Assembly (NCBI GenBank): GCA_037954325.1
Contig: JBBMNZ010000018.1
Location: forward strand, 7,557,501 to 7,621,500
Direction of reading: 5' to 3'
From: Fistularia commersonii
Lineage: Eukaryota; Chordata; Actinopteri; Syngnathiformes; Fistulariidae
Length of the DNA stretch: 64,000 bases
Shown here: in pieces, positions 43,600 to 55,273 of the stretch
How positions within the stretch are numbered: position 1 is the stretch's first letter
How the letters are laid out: each line of letters starts with the position of its first letter
Notes under the pieces: generated by a model
Seen by the model: the letters and a program-made list of their open reading frames with translations, nothing else
The model's database searches: none
What the model was told of the DNA's origin: nothing
Program-made: the position numbers and the translations under genes

Positions 43600-44502
43600 T
43601 ATATTGCTTGCAGTCGGCGGGGCAGGTAGGACACAAGAATCTGATGTACTTATCCAGAATGATCAGAGTGGTGGTTGCCTTCCTGAAGTCGGAAGTGTTC
43701 ATCAACCAGCTGAATCCTAGGGGCATTGGAATGTTTGCCAATAGCTTTAAAACTGTGAGCCTAAAAACATTCCTGCGGGGGCTCCAGCTGCACCTCCGGC
43801 TGTCAGAAGCCACCATCAGTTCGCCATCATTAATCGAATCGCTCTCCGATTCCGGCTCCTTGTTTGGGCAAGTGACTTGTTTGTGGCCTAAATCTGCACA
43901 TTCATCTGCCCTGAACTGGCATGCTCCATACTTTACCCTAAATGAGACCTCCAGGGTTTGTGAAGGCACTTCCAAAAACATGAAGACCTGCCTCCTCAGA
44001 GACTGAACACACTTCAGCCTGGGATCCTTGCACCCCACGCTCACAGTTTTAATGGCAGTAGTGAACGTTCCAAATCATTTTAGTTCACTTTTCCAACAGA
44101 GTGTTTGGAATGAACGGCTGGTGGCAGCTGTGGCTGCGCCTGTGGAGGCTGCAGCCACGATGCCTGTCAATGAACCGGCTGCATCCACTGGTGCCGTGGG
44201 TCAAGTGTGCCCAGCTCCTTTGCCCGTGAATGACGTCCCAATGCGGAGAGGGAACTTACTCAGACCCCCCCTTCTCATCATGAAGCAAGTCGCAGCTGGA
44301 ACCTCTGTGGCGACAGCCAAGACAGGTGAGCTCCCCAGCTTTTCGGGTCCCGCACATGATGACAGCATTGTTGATACAGGTAAGATAGGAAGCCAGCAGG
44401 GTGAGGGCAAAGAAATGGAATGTTAGTCAGAGTCAAACATTGTTTCAGTTAGTGGCAGCACTAAGGCAAAGAAAGGTCTTTATTCCATGGAGGATTTTAA
44501 TG
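43600..44502 (+). pseudogene. Tx1/L1-like ORF1 with inverted middle segment
   Basis: Plus strand, 43650-43760: RVVVAFLKSEVFINQL then FANSFKTVSL, the start of a gag-like ORF1. Minus strand, 44044 back to about 43765: VGCKDPRLKCVQSLRRQVFM, TLEVSFRVKYG and a knuckle-like CADLGHKQVTCP, which belong directly after the first part. Plus strand again from 44051: an Ala/Pro-rich region and EMEC...LYSMEDFN, the ORF1 tail. So the middle ~290 bases are reversed. A hAT interrupts the end at 44503. Confidence 0.68.
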
Positions 44503-45360
44503 CAAGGGTGTCCAAACTACGGCCCATGATCCATTTTTAATCACCCCGCAGCAAATTCTTAAAAACATTAATGAATATATCCCACATGAGAAACTTGCGC
44601 TTGACTGCATTGCACTTCTTAGTATTAACACTGCGTTGCTGTGATGAAAGACTATAATGTCCGACGACACTACAATACAATACATACGTCCTACACTTGA
44701 GAGTTGAAAGAGTTGAAAGTCAAAAGACAAGGTGAAGTTAAGAAAATGACAATGCGCCAGCAAAATCAACAACAGTATTTTCTTTGTGCTCAGAAAATAC
44801 AAGAAAATCTCACATATGCAAGTTATGAAGTAGCTCAACTCATTGCCCATATCAGAAAACCTTTCTCAGATGGTGAATTTATAAAACAGTGCCTCACAAA
44901 GCTCATGGAAAAACTGCAGGACTTAAACAACATTTGCATGTGTAGAAACACAGTTGTGTGGCACATCGAAGACTTGTCAGCCAACATAAAACCAAGTGTC
45001 AGACAAAGCTTGTGATTTGATCTTTATTCGATCGCATGAGATGAGAGCACAGATGCTACAAACACTGCACCACTGTTAATTTTTTTGAGGGGAGTTGACG
45101 ATAATTTTTGCATTATTGTAGAGCTGCTTGATCTCAGGAGTTTAAAAGGCAGAACAACTGGAGAGGACATTTTTGAAGCTGTGTTGGTTTCAATGGACAA
45201 GATGGGACTTCAATAGGGGACTCCACACTTGCTACAGGTGAGCGCCAAGGAATAGCTTCTATGGTGTGCAGCAAGCAAGAGAGCGGAGGTGCGGCAGTAA
45301 GTTTCACTGTATCATTCACCAAGAAGCCCTCTGTGCTAGAGTAACCCAGCTGGATTTTGT
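44503..45360 (+). mobile_element. GTF2IRD2-like hAT, 3' truncated
   Basis: The terminus CAAGGGTGTCCAAACTACGG interrupts the L1 ORF1. The coding remnant at 44704-45015 reads EVKKMTMRQQNQQQYFLCAQ, KIQENLTYASYEVAQLIAHI, KPFSDGEFIKQCL and SRNTV-like CRNTVVWHIEDL, the helical part before the catalytic fold. 45295-45340 gives CIIHQEALCARV. It ends near 45360 without a right terminus. Same family as 50541-53224. Confidence 0.72.
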
Positions 45361-45554
45361 TTTCTCTTCAAGCGTCAACCTGGGGGACTTTATTCCTACT
45401 TGGATGACAGACGGTATTTTGTGTTCCGTAAACAACCATGGCAAGTTGATGCTCTCATACTGAGTTGATCCCCTGCCACTGAGCTATACTGAGTGTCTTT
45501 CTTTGTTCTTGTTGAATGTATACCTGCTCGATCCCAGCATTTGAATGCAGGGAA

Positions 45555-45775
45555 TTTTTAAAATCTTCTTCTAAAATCCTCTTGTAACTCTTCTTCTTCT
45601 TATTATTATTTTCTTCTTCTTTTCCTTTTGGTTCCTCCCTTCCACAATTAATCAACTTTCTCCATGTAACCCTATTCTCTGTCCTCCTTTCTCACTCCAA
45701 CTGACTTCACATCCGCTCTCTCTACATCCATAAATCTTCTCTTTGGTCTTCTTTGAGACCTCCTGTCTAGCAGAT
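45555..45775 (-). mobile_element. RTE 3' end fragment
   Basis: TTCTTCTTCTTATTATTATT-type tail, then ATCAACTTTCTCCATGTAAC and CATCCATAAATCTTCTCTTT, GGTCTTC: the reverse of the RTE 3' end at 26540-26690. Confidence 0.72.
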
Positions 45776-45779
45776 TCAA

Positions 45780-48205
45780 GATTTAATATTCAAAGCATTC
45801 ATTGTCACATGTACAGTGTAGGAACAAGTTCCCCGGTACAGTGAAATTCCTACTTTGTTGTCCACAGTGCATTGGGATATGTTCTGGTGGAAGAGTGTAA
45901 AGATTGTTATAAATATGATTTTAGATATGAATATGAACATTGCAATAGAACAGTGAGTAGAATAGAGTGTAATGAGATGTTTGAGTGCAGCTTGGTGTTT
46001 AACTTATAAAGTGCTGGTGACAGGGTGAGTGCAATTAGAGTGCAAGTTAAGCGGCAGTCGTCTTTACAAGCGCAGGGAGAAAAATGAGTGTTGACCTGTT
46101 TAAGTGGGATGGCAGTCAGGTAGAACAAGTTCTTTGACCATGTCATTCTACATTTCACACTAGGGGTGTGAACTGGCCATCTTAGAGGTGGGTGATGTCC
46201 TTGGCAATGGAGACAGCGCTCTTGTGGATTCTGCAGTTGTAGATGTTCTGCAGAGAAGGATGTGGGGTTCTAGTGATCCATTCTGCAGTCATCACCACTC
46301 ACTACAGGTGTCTGCGGTCCAGAGCAGTGGTACTGCCGTACCACACAGTGATGCAGCTGGTCAGGATGCTCTCAACAATGCAGCCGTAGAAGTTGCTGAG
46401 GATCTTAAGCAACATGTCAAACCTCCCCAGCCTCCTCAGGAAGTACAGCTGTTGTTGAGGCCTCCTGACCGTCTGCATTGTGTTTAGGGACCAGGTGAGC
46501 TCCTCCTTTATGTGGTGCTTAAAGCTGCTCAGCCTCTCAACCTCAATACCTTGGAGGAGCAGTGGCTGATGAAGTCTGCTCTCCTTCCTCGTGTCCACTA
46601 TCATCTTCTTGGTCTGGTCCGTGTCAAAGGTGAGGTTGTTTTCTTCACACCACTTTACCAGACTGGCCACCTCCATCCTGTAGGCCGTTTCCTCTCCACT
46701 GGTGATGCGTCCTATCACTGCATTGTTGTCTGCGAGCTTCAGGATGATACTGTCCTCATGTTCACCCACAGTCGTGGGTGAACAGAGTGTAAAGGATGGG
46801 TCTGAGGACACATCCCTGAGGAGTGCCCATTTTCATGATGATGCTTTGTGAGGTCCTGTTACCTATCCTGACAGACTGGGGTCACAGAGGGTGGGGTGCA
46901 GGCCGAGGGTGGACATTTTGTGTGTGAGTTTGTGGGGTCTGACCATGTTGAAAATACCTCTGTAGTTCACAAAGAGCATCATGATGTCGGAGTCTTTGTT
47001 TTCTAGGTCGGAGAGGGAGTAGTGGAGGGTGGCAGCAATGACGTCTGAGGTGGACCTGTTGGGTCAGTATGCGAATTGCAGGGGGTCTAGGGTTTCCGGG
47101 ATGTCGTTCTGAAAGTGGGCCAGGACCGCCCTCATGAAGCACTTCATGATGATTGGACTGAGTGCAACTGGCCTGTAGTCATTCAGGCAGGTGGGTGGGC
47201 TCCTCTTGGGGGAGGTGGGGGGGGGGGGGGGGGGGGTTGTGGTTGTGTTCTTGAAGCAGGTGGGGACGGTGTTCTGGCTGAGGGCGATGTTGAAGATGGT
47301 GGTGAGAACATCAGCCAGCTCATTGGCGCAAGCTCTGAGGGCCCGCCCCTGGATGTTGTCCAATCCAGCTGCTTTGCGGGGGTTGATCCTTCTCAGTGCC
47401 CAGCATACCTGGCCTTATGATACTGTTGGGAGAGGGGAGGAGTGAGAGGGGAGGTTGGCAGTCCCGTCGTGTGTGTAACTCACCTCCATGTTGTGGTTGA
47501 GGTACTTGAAGCAGGTGTAGAAGTTGTTGAGGTCATCCGACAGGTTGTCTGCAGTGATGCCGATGCTGGTGGTGGACTTGTGGTCAGTGATGTGCTGCAG
47601 GTCTTGCCACATCTACCCAGGGTCAGCAGTGGAGTAGAATCCATCCAGCTTCTCTCTATACCGTCTCTTGGCTGTTCTGATGGCCATCCTTAGTCTATAC
47701 TTAGCAGCTTTGTACTAAGCCTCATCGTCAGACCTAAATGCATGACAGCGGCCACGCAGCATGTGGCATACCTGACTGTTCAGACAAGGCTTCTGGTTAG
47801 GGAACTTCCTGACTCGTATGATGTGCACAATGTTATCAACATAAGTGCTGATGTACCCGGTCACATACTCAGCATACTCCCGTACGCTGACAAAAAACCC
47901 CTCCTGAGTGGCTGCGGTCTTGAACACAGCCCAGTTGGTTGTAACAAACCAGTCCTGCAGATGCCCTCTGAATTGAGGGTCCAGAGTTTGATTTCTCTGG
48001 TTACGGCGTTTGTCCATCTCAGTCTCGGTCTGTACACGGGGTACAGAAACAGAGACATGTGTTCTGACTGTCCAAAGTAGGGGCGGGGTACGGCCCTTTA
48101 CGCGCCACAGACATTGGTGTTCACGTGGTCCAGGGTGTGCTTGTCCTGATTGGGAAAGTCCACATGTTGGTGGTATGTGGGGTGTACAGTCCGCAGGCTG
48201 CACTG
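45780..48205 (-). pseudogene. Rex1/L2-like LINE, long but decayed
   Basis: Minus strand: a linker near 47700-47830 (PNQKPCLNSQVCHMLRGRCH) and YRLRMAIRTAKRRYREKL near 47660-47710. RT from ~47350 follows (LDNIQGRALRACANELADVL, RSPPTCLNDYRPVALSPIIM, PLQFAY). The palm is near 46750 (ILKLADNNAVIGRITSGE, where the second Asp of the catalytic pair is Asn), then the thumb (VESILTSCITVWYG) near 46330. A 3' UTR with CATTGTCACATGTACAGT lies at 45790-45850. A G-run at 47217-47236 gives a poly-Pro insertion. Confidence 0.78.
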
Positions 48206-48239
48206 GTTGAAGTCACTAGCTGTAATCACAAAGGCATCA

Positions 48240-49060
48240 GGGTACGCCATCATCCCTTACCTATCCCTTACCACCCAGAGCTTTTCTCAACTCCTCCCTG
48301 AAAATCATACACAATTCAGGCTCCAACCACTTTGTCCTCTGCTCTGCCTCTGTCCTCTTGGTCTTCCTTGTCACCAGTCATTCTGCAAACCACCATCCTA
48401 TGCTGGCTACAGTCTCACCTACCACTACTTTGCAGTCACTGATATTTTTCAGATTACCTCATCTCTACAACATGTAGTTTATCTGCATGCTCCTCCCTTC
48501 TTATGTTCCCTATGTTCCTGTCTTTTCTTGAAAAAGTATTAACTACCTCCCACTTCCATCCTTTTTGCAAGGTCTACCACCATCTGTTCCTCTGCATTCA
48601 TATCCTGGATACCAAATGTGCCCATCTCTTTTTCATCGCCTCGATTGCCTGCACCAACATATCCATTGGGGTCTGTACCAATTACCACTCTCTTATCTCT
48701 GGGGACATTCTGCATCACTTCATCTAAATAATCCCAGAACTTCTCCTTTTCAAAATCATATCCTACCTGCGGGGCATAGCCTCAAACAACAATGAGCATA
48801 ACATCTTCAATTTCCAGTTTCAGACTGATAAGTCTGACATTCTTTTCACCTCCAGAACATTATTTGGAATCTCCTTCAAGATGACTCATACTCAATTTCT
48901 CTTCTTGTCAGTACGATAATAGTAAAACTTTAAATGCTCCTAAGCTTTTAGCCTTCCTACCTTTCCACTTGATATCCTGGAATAACAGTATATCCACCTG
49001 CATTCTCTAGATGATGCCAACCAGCTCTCTACCTTTCTCTCTCTCATCGGATGGGAGGCT
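48240..49060 (-). mobile_element. RTE endonuclease-region fragment
   Basis: The reverse of 23950-24700 with deletions: plus-strand blocks CTCCAACCACTTTGTCCTCT, CTCCCACTTCCATCCTTTTT, CTGGATACCAAATGTGCCCA and ACCAATTACCACTCTCTTAT mirror the endonuclease and linker codons. It directly follows the LINE at 45780-48205. Confidence 0.75.
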
Positions 49061-49064
49061 TATT

Positions 49065-50532
49065 TATATAACCCTTACATAGACCTTTCCTGGGTGGAGG
49101 AGCAGCATAATCCCTCTGTAGGTGGAATATAATTTTGGGTTCTCTGACCTCCCTGGAGATCTGTAAGAATATCCCTCCAAAACAGAGGTTGCAGTTGAGG
49201 GCTTGATAAACAGGATCGTCCTACAGGTGTTCTCAATTCACCTAAACTAAATGTTTGCGTTTGAACCAACTCACCTAGCAGGGTGGGATTAGGAACCAGT
49301 TCTGCGTTCCTCTACCAAAGTGGCATCTCTCTCTTACCAAAGTGGCTAAAATATAGGCTTGCACATCAAATGATATGATTATAAAGATGGTCATTGATCC
49401 CTCTGTGTGAAATTACAAGGAAGGAAACTTCTCATTGGGTGAGGAATACTACTTGTTTTACCTTGAGCTGCCTCAAGAAAAGAAGAGAGTCCCTGGAGGG
49501 ACCTACAGGAGTTTGGCTCCAGATCCATTGCTCTTCATAGAGCAGTCAATTCTGTCTTGCTAGCACTGAGCTCCATCCCTGCTAGAGAGGCTGCATTCCA
49601 TGTGCTTCATGCCAATTCACCATGCCAGTAGTAGTCATAGCAACAGCAGAAATAGTACTATAGGTTTTATTATTAGTGTTGTTATTGTTATGGCTGCTTT
49701 TGTTGTTGTTGTGATTGTTCTTGTCATTGTCATAGTTTGTTATTTTTTGTAGTATTTATTTATGTGTTTTATTTACATATTAAGGCAATCTGTTTCTGGG
49801 AAACAAAAAAAAAAAAATCTCTCCAGGTCAGTTTTAAAATTTTTGTCAAGGTCATTGTAAAAGTCTAGTGTTATTTCTTTATTTATATATTTTTAATGAT
49901 TGATTTAGTTATTTATATATTTATGACAGATTGGGACCACTGGGTTTCCTCTCTCTTCTAAATAATGACAATATCCAAGGAAATGCAGGATTGTTTGACC
50001 AGGCCTAGCCCTCCACTGGGTTGTCTTTAATATTGCTCGTTTTGGAGGTGATCCATCAAAGATCAGTGTTTCTTACCCATTTTCTCGGTGTGGTTGCCAA
50101 TGACCAGTTCATTCAAAATCCATGCAAGACACAGGGTTTTGATTTGGAGTTTTAATTTCCAGGTGACTGTTTTTGTGGAGAGTGCTGGGTCATGTTCTGT
50201 GGGGCTCCATCTTCTCTCCCCAGGGAGTCACAGTCTTTTTCAAATGAGAAAATTGAAGGTGGTTCTCCCTTTGCACCCTGGGCAATAGCCAGTCAGAATG
50301 AAGCCTGGAATAAGTACTGTATCTGTTGCAATTTGGCACCATATTTTGATAAGAGGATCTTTTCAGACCACATACCACCATATTGGTCATGTTGAGTCCA
50401 CCCCTTGACTGATCAGTTCTGGAGATTCACACAATTATTGTTGTATTTGGGTGGGAATGAGCTAATAGTCAGAGCAAATGTAAAAATGTTGAGTGATGAT
50501 GGAGATAGGTTAAAAACAATGTGTGTAATATA
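49065..50532. other. No gene recognised
   Basis: Mixed composition. 50085-50400 is more GC-balanced and could be unique DNA, but no coding pattern is recognisable. TGTT-rich stretches occur near 49670-49740. Confidence 0.45.
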
Positions 50533-50540
50533 CTGTAGAT

Positions 50541-53224
50541 CAGGGTTGTCCAAACTTTTTCACTGAGGGCCACATACAGAAAAATATAAAAAGGACTGGG
50601 CCACTCACTAGTGGTCAGGCATATACAGTAACTTAATTTCTATTGTATTAGAATTACCAAAATCAATAAAATGTTAGTTTACTCTGCTTTTAATTGAATA
50701 TGGTTATAGTAGAAATAGCAGAATACATCACAGCTTACTATTAATGGATTTTTATTTATTTTGTTACCAAAAGGGTATACGTAATCTGCAGTGAAATAAC
50801 AGTTACTCTGAAAACCAGCAGACTGAGAGACAAGAAATTGCTGACAGCAACATCAGTCTCTTCAATATTCAAAACAGAACACAAAAAATGTACAACATAG
50901 TGATAAAGTGTGGAGAGATTTAACTGCTCAGGTAAACAGGACCATGTTTAATTTCTAACATTTCTATCTTATGAATTAATATTCATAAACCAATGGAAAA
51001 TCAGTTAACAAAGCAAGGACTCGATTTTTTGGAGAAGTCTGCATTTCAATACAAATTATATTGTTTACTAGTACTCAATAAAAGTCCTGAGCTGGGTCTG
51101 CTTTTTAGGATGGTGATCCCCCTTCACAGCTCTGTGTTAAGCGGAAAAAAGAAGGGAGAGGGGAGATGGCTAAATTTCAAGCTTGTTATGCAAACGTGTT
51201 GTTGAGCTTGTTAACACATCAACTAACATTTGTGAAAAAAGTTGAACCAACTTTAGTTAACTGAATTTATTGGGAATTTTGATTAACTCATGAATGCTGT
51301 GTAGGCTTATACATTTTTTTAACTCACCTATAACAGGAACGGCATTTCACTCAATGTGCGCAGTGATGCTACGCTTGCATGCTACGGTGGTTGAGATGCA
51401 AGGGACATCACGGTGATGGCTGTTGATTATTTTTGTTCTCAGTTTGCTTTCGTTCAGAGTTAACAGAGAAGATGTTTGCTCGCAGATGTATGTTGAGCCG
51501 AAGAGATTCATCATGCATGTTACTTGGCATCTCATCACTGGAAACTTGGCCTTTTCCAAGCTCTGGCAGAAGTCAGGGAGGGAGAGAAGCTGATTTTGGT
51601 TCTTCAGTGAATCGTCATACAGCATTTCGATGAGTTCTAACTGCAGTCTCTCCTCCATTTCTTCTGCATTGATCAGGAATGGAGTCGAAAACAGCTGGAT
51701 TGCTTTCTCAATGTTAATAAAAATCCTGGAAGCGCCAACTGAATTCTGTCTTCAGAGATGTGATCACAGACACATATTCCTCCTTTTTAGCAGAAAGGTT
51801 GGTTGTTGGAACAACAGATTTGAACAGATTTGATTTTGGAAAGCATGGGGAAGAGTGCAAAATTTAAGTTGTGCAGTTGCATCTCAAAGAGATGGAGCTT
51901 CAGGCAGAATGCTTTCATTTGCGCATACAGCTGTGTAACAAGCCACTCTTCCCCTTATAGATGCTTGCTCAGTGTGTTGAGCTGATTAGTAAGATCAATT
52001 AAAAATCACAGATTTTGCAAACCATAAAGGGTCACTAAGCCCATGGAGAGATTGGTTCTTTTCTTTTAAAAACTCGTCAATTTTGGATCTCAGAGAATAA
52101 AACCAGTGCAATACGGCATCCCGAATGAGCCAGCGCACTTTGGAGAGGTAGAGTAGGTCCCTGTATTCTGCCTCTACATGTGATAGAAAAGCCTGAAATT
52201 GCCTGTGGTTAAGTCCTCGTGCTTAAGTTGTCAGTTTGACAGTATATACAAGTGTGTTCATCACATCACTAAGCTGGGTTGCTTTGGCACAGAGGACTTC
52301 TTGGTGAATGACACGGTGAATCTTTAATGCCTCACCTCTGCTCTCTTGCACCTTGCTGCCCACCATAGAAGCCATTTCTTGGCGCTCACCTGTCATAGTT
52401 GGCGCCCCAGCTGTGACAGGTAATAACTCCACACAGCTTTTCCCATTGAAGTCCCATCTTGTCCATTGAAACTGACACAGCTTCAAAAATGTCCTCTCCA
52501 GTTGTTTTGCCTTTTAGACTCAGCTCCTCATCACCTCAGTAATTCAAAAATTATTGTCGACTTCCCTCAAAAATATTAAAATTGGTGAGGTGTCTGTAGC
52601 ATCTGTGCTCTTATTACATGCGATTGAATAAAGATCAAAAGCAGAAGCTTTGTCTGATCTGAGAAAGGTTTTCCCTGTTGGGTGATGAGTTGAGCTGCTT
52701 CATAACTTGCATGTGTGGCATTTTCTTGTATTTTCTGAGCACGAAGAAAATACTGTAATTGATTTTGCAAGCTTGCTGTCATTTTCCTAACTTTATCTTC
52801 TCTTTCAACTTTCAACTCTTTCAACTCTCTTTCTAGTATGGGTCTTATGTATTGTTTCATAGTGTCGTCGGACATTATAACAGTTTCATTGCAAATTAAA
52901 CAGACACACTTCACATTGACCTCTGTAAAGAAATATTCATTTCCCCATCATATCTGAAATTTCCAGCACTCACTTGCAATTTTTCTTTTTTTTTCATTCA
53001 GCCCATTTTTGGTCGTCATTTGGATTTTTTATTTGAATTCTCTTGGCGAAGAACTGCCTTGTTCAGTATCCCCACCCTGTGTTGAAACTAAGAGGTGCAA
53101 TGCAGTCAAGCACAAATTTCATGTGTGGGATATATTCAATTATATTTTTAGAATTTGCTGCGGGCAAATTAAAAATGGAGCATGGGCCACAGTTGGCCCG
53201 CAGGCCGTATTTTTGAAACCCCTG
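50541..53224 (-). mobile_element. Complete GTF2IRD2-like hAT with 8-bp TSD
   Basis: Termini CAGGGTTGTCCAAAC (plus-strand left) and, reversed from the right, CAGGGGTTTCAAAAATACGG, both followed by GGGCC-type subterminal blocks. The element is 2,684 bases and bracketed by CTGTAGAT at 50533-50540 and 53225-53232. The transposase on the minus strand is broken but spans the element, so this is a dead full-length copy rather than a MITE. Confidence 0.9.
51347..52914 (-). pseudogene. GTF2IRD2-like hAT transposase, many breaks
   Basis: Start region at 52914: MKCVCLICNETVIM, with the first Cys pair of a BED-like finger; most of the finger is lost. Then ELKVEREDKVRKMTASLQNQ, KIQENATHASYEAAQLITQQ. Near 52290: IHRVIHQEVLCAKATQLSDV, from within the catalytic fold. 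Near 51480-51560: LFGSTYICEQTSSLLTLNES then KLRTKIINSHHRD, the C-terminal dimerisation region. The parts are in order with stops and frame changes between them. Confidence 0.78.
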
Positions 53225-53480
53225 CTGTAGATTTTTCAGGTTGCATTTTCAGGAAGAAAGACATGAGAAGAGGTGGTTTTCTTCCATGTGTTTTGGCGGA
53301 CATTTGTTTTTCGTTATCCACCTGTCTTAGAAAAAAAAATGGTCATGTTTATTTCACAAGAATTAGTTTTGGGCACACTGACATGCACACTGACATGCTC
53401 CTGGAGGCTGCTGGGTTCACAACCTACTGGAGGGAAACCTACCCAGTAGGGAAACCTACTGGAGAAACCAGGCGACAGCC

Positions 53481-55259
53481 ATGGAGTCAGCCTCCAAAAA
53501 CAACAACCTGCGGCAGCTTTTCAATCTGCTCCGCCAAGGGAAAGCAGGCCCCCGCAAGCGCTGCTTCCTGGTTAAGGATGCGGCCGGAAACGTCCTATCC
53601 ACTGAAGCTAACTGCCTCAGTCGCTGGAAGGAGCACTTCAGTGAGCTCCTAAACCATCCTCCCCTACCAGAAGCCCCAACCTCCACCACCCACCCCAACA
53701 ATAACCCAGATCGTCTCATTTCCCCGGTCACCCCAGCCGAAGTGAAGGCAGCCTTGTCAAAGCTCAAAAACGGCAAAGCCCCTGGCCTATGTTCCATCAC
53801 AGCTGAGATGCTGAAGGCCGGAGGTAACAACGTCATCCTTTGGCTCACACAAATCATCAACCATGTGTGGGTCACTGAGTCGCTGCCTGATGACTGGAGG
53901 CGGGGCATTATAATTCCCTTCTGGAAGCATAAGGGCGATCAGCTGACCTGCAGCAACCACAGAGGAATCACCCTCCTCTCCATCCCCGGAAAACTATTCA
54001 CCCGCGTCCTACTAACCCGTGCTCTACCTGCAACCCAAAGCAGACGCCGCCAACAGCAAGCCGGTTTCATGTCCAATCGGTCCACCACAGATCACATCTC
54101 TGCCCTCCGGCTCATAATTGAAAAGGCCCGGGAGTTCAGGAAGGATCGGCACCTTTACATCGCCTTCATCGACCTGAAAGCTGCCTTCGACACAGTGGAC
54201 CACGGCTCTCTCTGGAACATCCTGACATCCCTCGGAGTCCCGGCCAAAATAACCACACTGTTTAGGCAGCTCTACCAAGGAGCCGAGAGCTGTGTGCGTG
54301 TGAATGGCCGGGACTCTGAGTGGTTCCCCATCAAGAGCGGGGTGAGGCAGGGCTGTGTCGCTGCACCAGAACTTTTTAATTGTGTCATTGACCATCTGAT
54401 GACAAAAGTCTCTGAGTGGATCCCTGGGGTCCCCATAGGCAGCTACAGGGATCTCGAGTACGCAGATGACACCACGCTGTTCAGTGAGACCGCTGACCAG
54501 CTTCGTGAAGCCCTACATGTTTTTGATGAGGAGTCCGGGAAACTTGGCCTGAAGATAAGCTGGCCAAAAACCAAGCTTATGCATATAGGAGAGGGACCTG
54601 ATCCACCACCACTCCTCTTCGACGGCACCCCTGTCCACTTTGTTGCTACCTTCAAGTACCTCGGCTCAACCCTATCAAACACCGGAGATCTCAAAGTTGA
54701 GATTGACCGGCGCCGTGTCCTTGCGGCGTCAGTCATGCAGTCCCTGTGGAGACCATTGTGGCGCCACCGGCACATATCCCGGGTGACAAAGCTCCGGGTC
54801 TACAATGCCTCAGTCATCTCTGTCCTTCTCTATGGCTCCGAAACCTGTCCGCTGAACAACACGCTGGCAGCCAGGCTTGATGGATTTGACTCCAGGGCCC
54901 TGAGGACACTAGAAGGCATCAGCTGGACCCAGCATGTCACCAACAAGACCCTAAGGGATCGAACCCAGCAGCCCCCAGCATCTCGCCTCGCAGCAATGCG
55001 GCGAGTTCGTTGGTATGGCCACATCATCCGCTTGCCTGCTGAACATCCCACAAGCTCCATCTTGGCCTTTAATCCCCAGCTAGCCGGATGGAGAAGACCC
55101 AGAGGTGCCCCCCGCACCCGCTGGCTTGATGTTGTGGCCCAAGACCTCAGGGCCTGCGGTGTGAGCCTGGCACAGGCACAGCAACTTGCCAACGACAGAC
55201 CCCAATGGAGAAACCTGGTAGCCACGGTTGGCTCTACGCATCTCGTGCAAGAGGACTAA
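53481..55259 (+). CDS. Non-LTR retrotransposon reverse transcriptase, intact ORF (592 aa)
   Basis: This is the only long uninterrupted frame in the window. Residues ~80-350 form the RT: VKAALSKLKNGKAPG (88-102), LPDDWRRGIIIPFWKHKGD (135-153), QAGFMSNRSTTDHI (193-206). Motif A is FIDLKAAFDTVD (229-240) with Asp231, then SGVRQGCVAAPELF (286-299), and motif C YADD (327-330). A thumb (FKYLGSTLSNTGDL) and the C-terminal RRVRWYGHIIRLP and RPRGAPRTRWLDVVAQD regions follow. No endonuclease precedes it, and the frame before the ATG (RNQATA) is consistent with family sequence, so the element is 5' truncated. An RTE-like clade is my best guess. It would act as RNA-templated DNA polymerase, but it has no visible promoter. 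Confidence 0.85.
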   Translation: MESASKNNNLRQLFNLLRQGKAGPRKRCFLVKDAAGNVLSTEANCLSRWKEHFSELLNHPPLPEAPTSTTHPNNNPDRLISPVTPAEVKAALSKLKNGKAPGLCSITAEMLKAGGNNVILWLTQIINHVWVTESLPDDWRRGIIIPFWKHKGDQLTCSNHRGITLLSIPGKLFTRVLLTRALPATQSRRRQQQAGFMSNRSTTDHISALRLIIEKAREFRKDRHLYIAFIDLKAAFDTVDHGSLWNILTSLGVPAKITTLFRQLYQGAESCVRVNGRDSEWFPIKSGVRQGCVAAPELFNCVIDHLMTKVSEWIPGVPIGSYRDLEYADDTTLFSETADQLREALHVFDEESGKLGLKISWPKTKLMHIGEGPDPPPLLFDGTPVHFVATFKYLGSTLSNTGDLKVEIDRRRVLAASVMQSLWRPLWRHRHISRVTKLRVYNASVISVLLYGSETCPLNNTLAARLDGFDSRALRTLEGISWTQHVTNKTLRDRTQQPPASRLAAMRRVRWYGHIIRLPAEHPTSSILAFNPQLAGWRRPRGAPRTRWLDVVAQDLRACGVSLAQAQQLANDRPQWRNLVATVGSTHLVQED

Positions 55260-55273
55260 CTAACTAACTAACT
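55255..55273 (+). repeat. (CTAA)n tail of the intact LINE
   Basis: The stop codon at 55257 runs directly into ACTAACTAACTAACTAACT. This short tandem tail in place of poly(A) is how RTE-like LINEs commonly end. There is virtually no 3' UTR. Confidence 0.75.

Noticed and set aside
43596..44006. 136-codon plus-strand frame taken as one protein
   Set aside because: Only its first third matches ORF1; beyond 43760 the coding sense is on the other strand, so the frame is an accidental read-through of an inverted segment.
53456..53908. 150-codon minus-strand frame
   Set aside because: Antisense to the intact reverse transcriptase.
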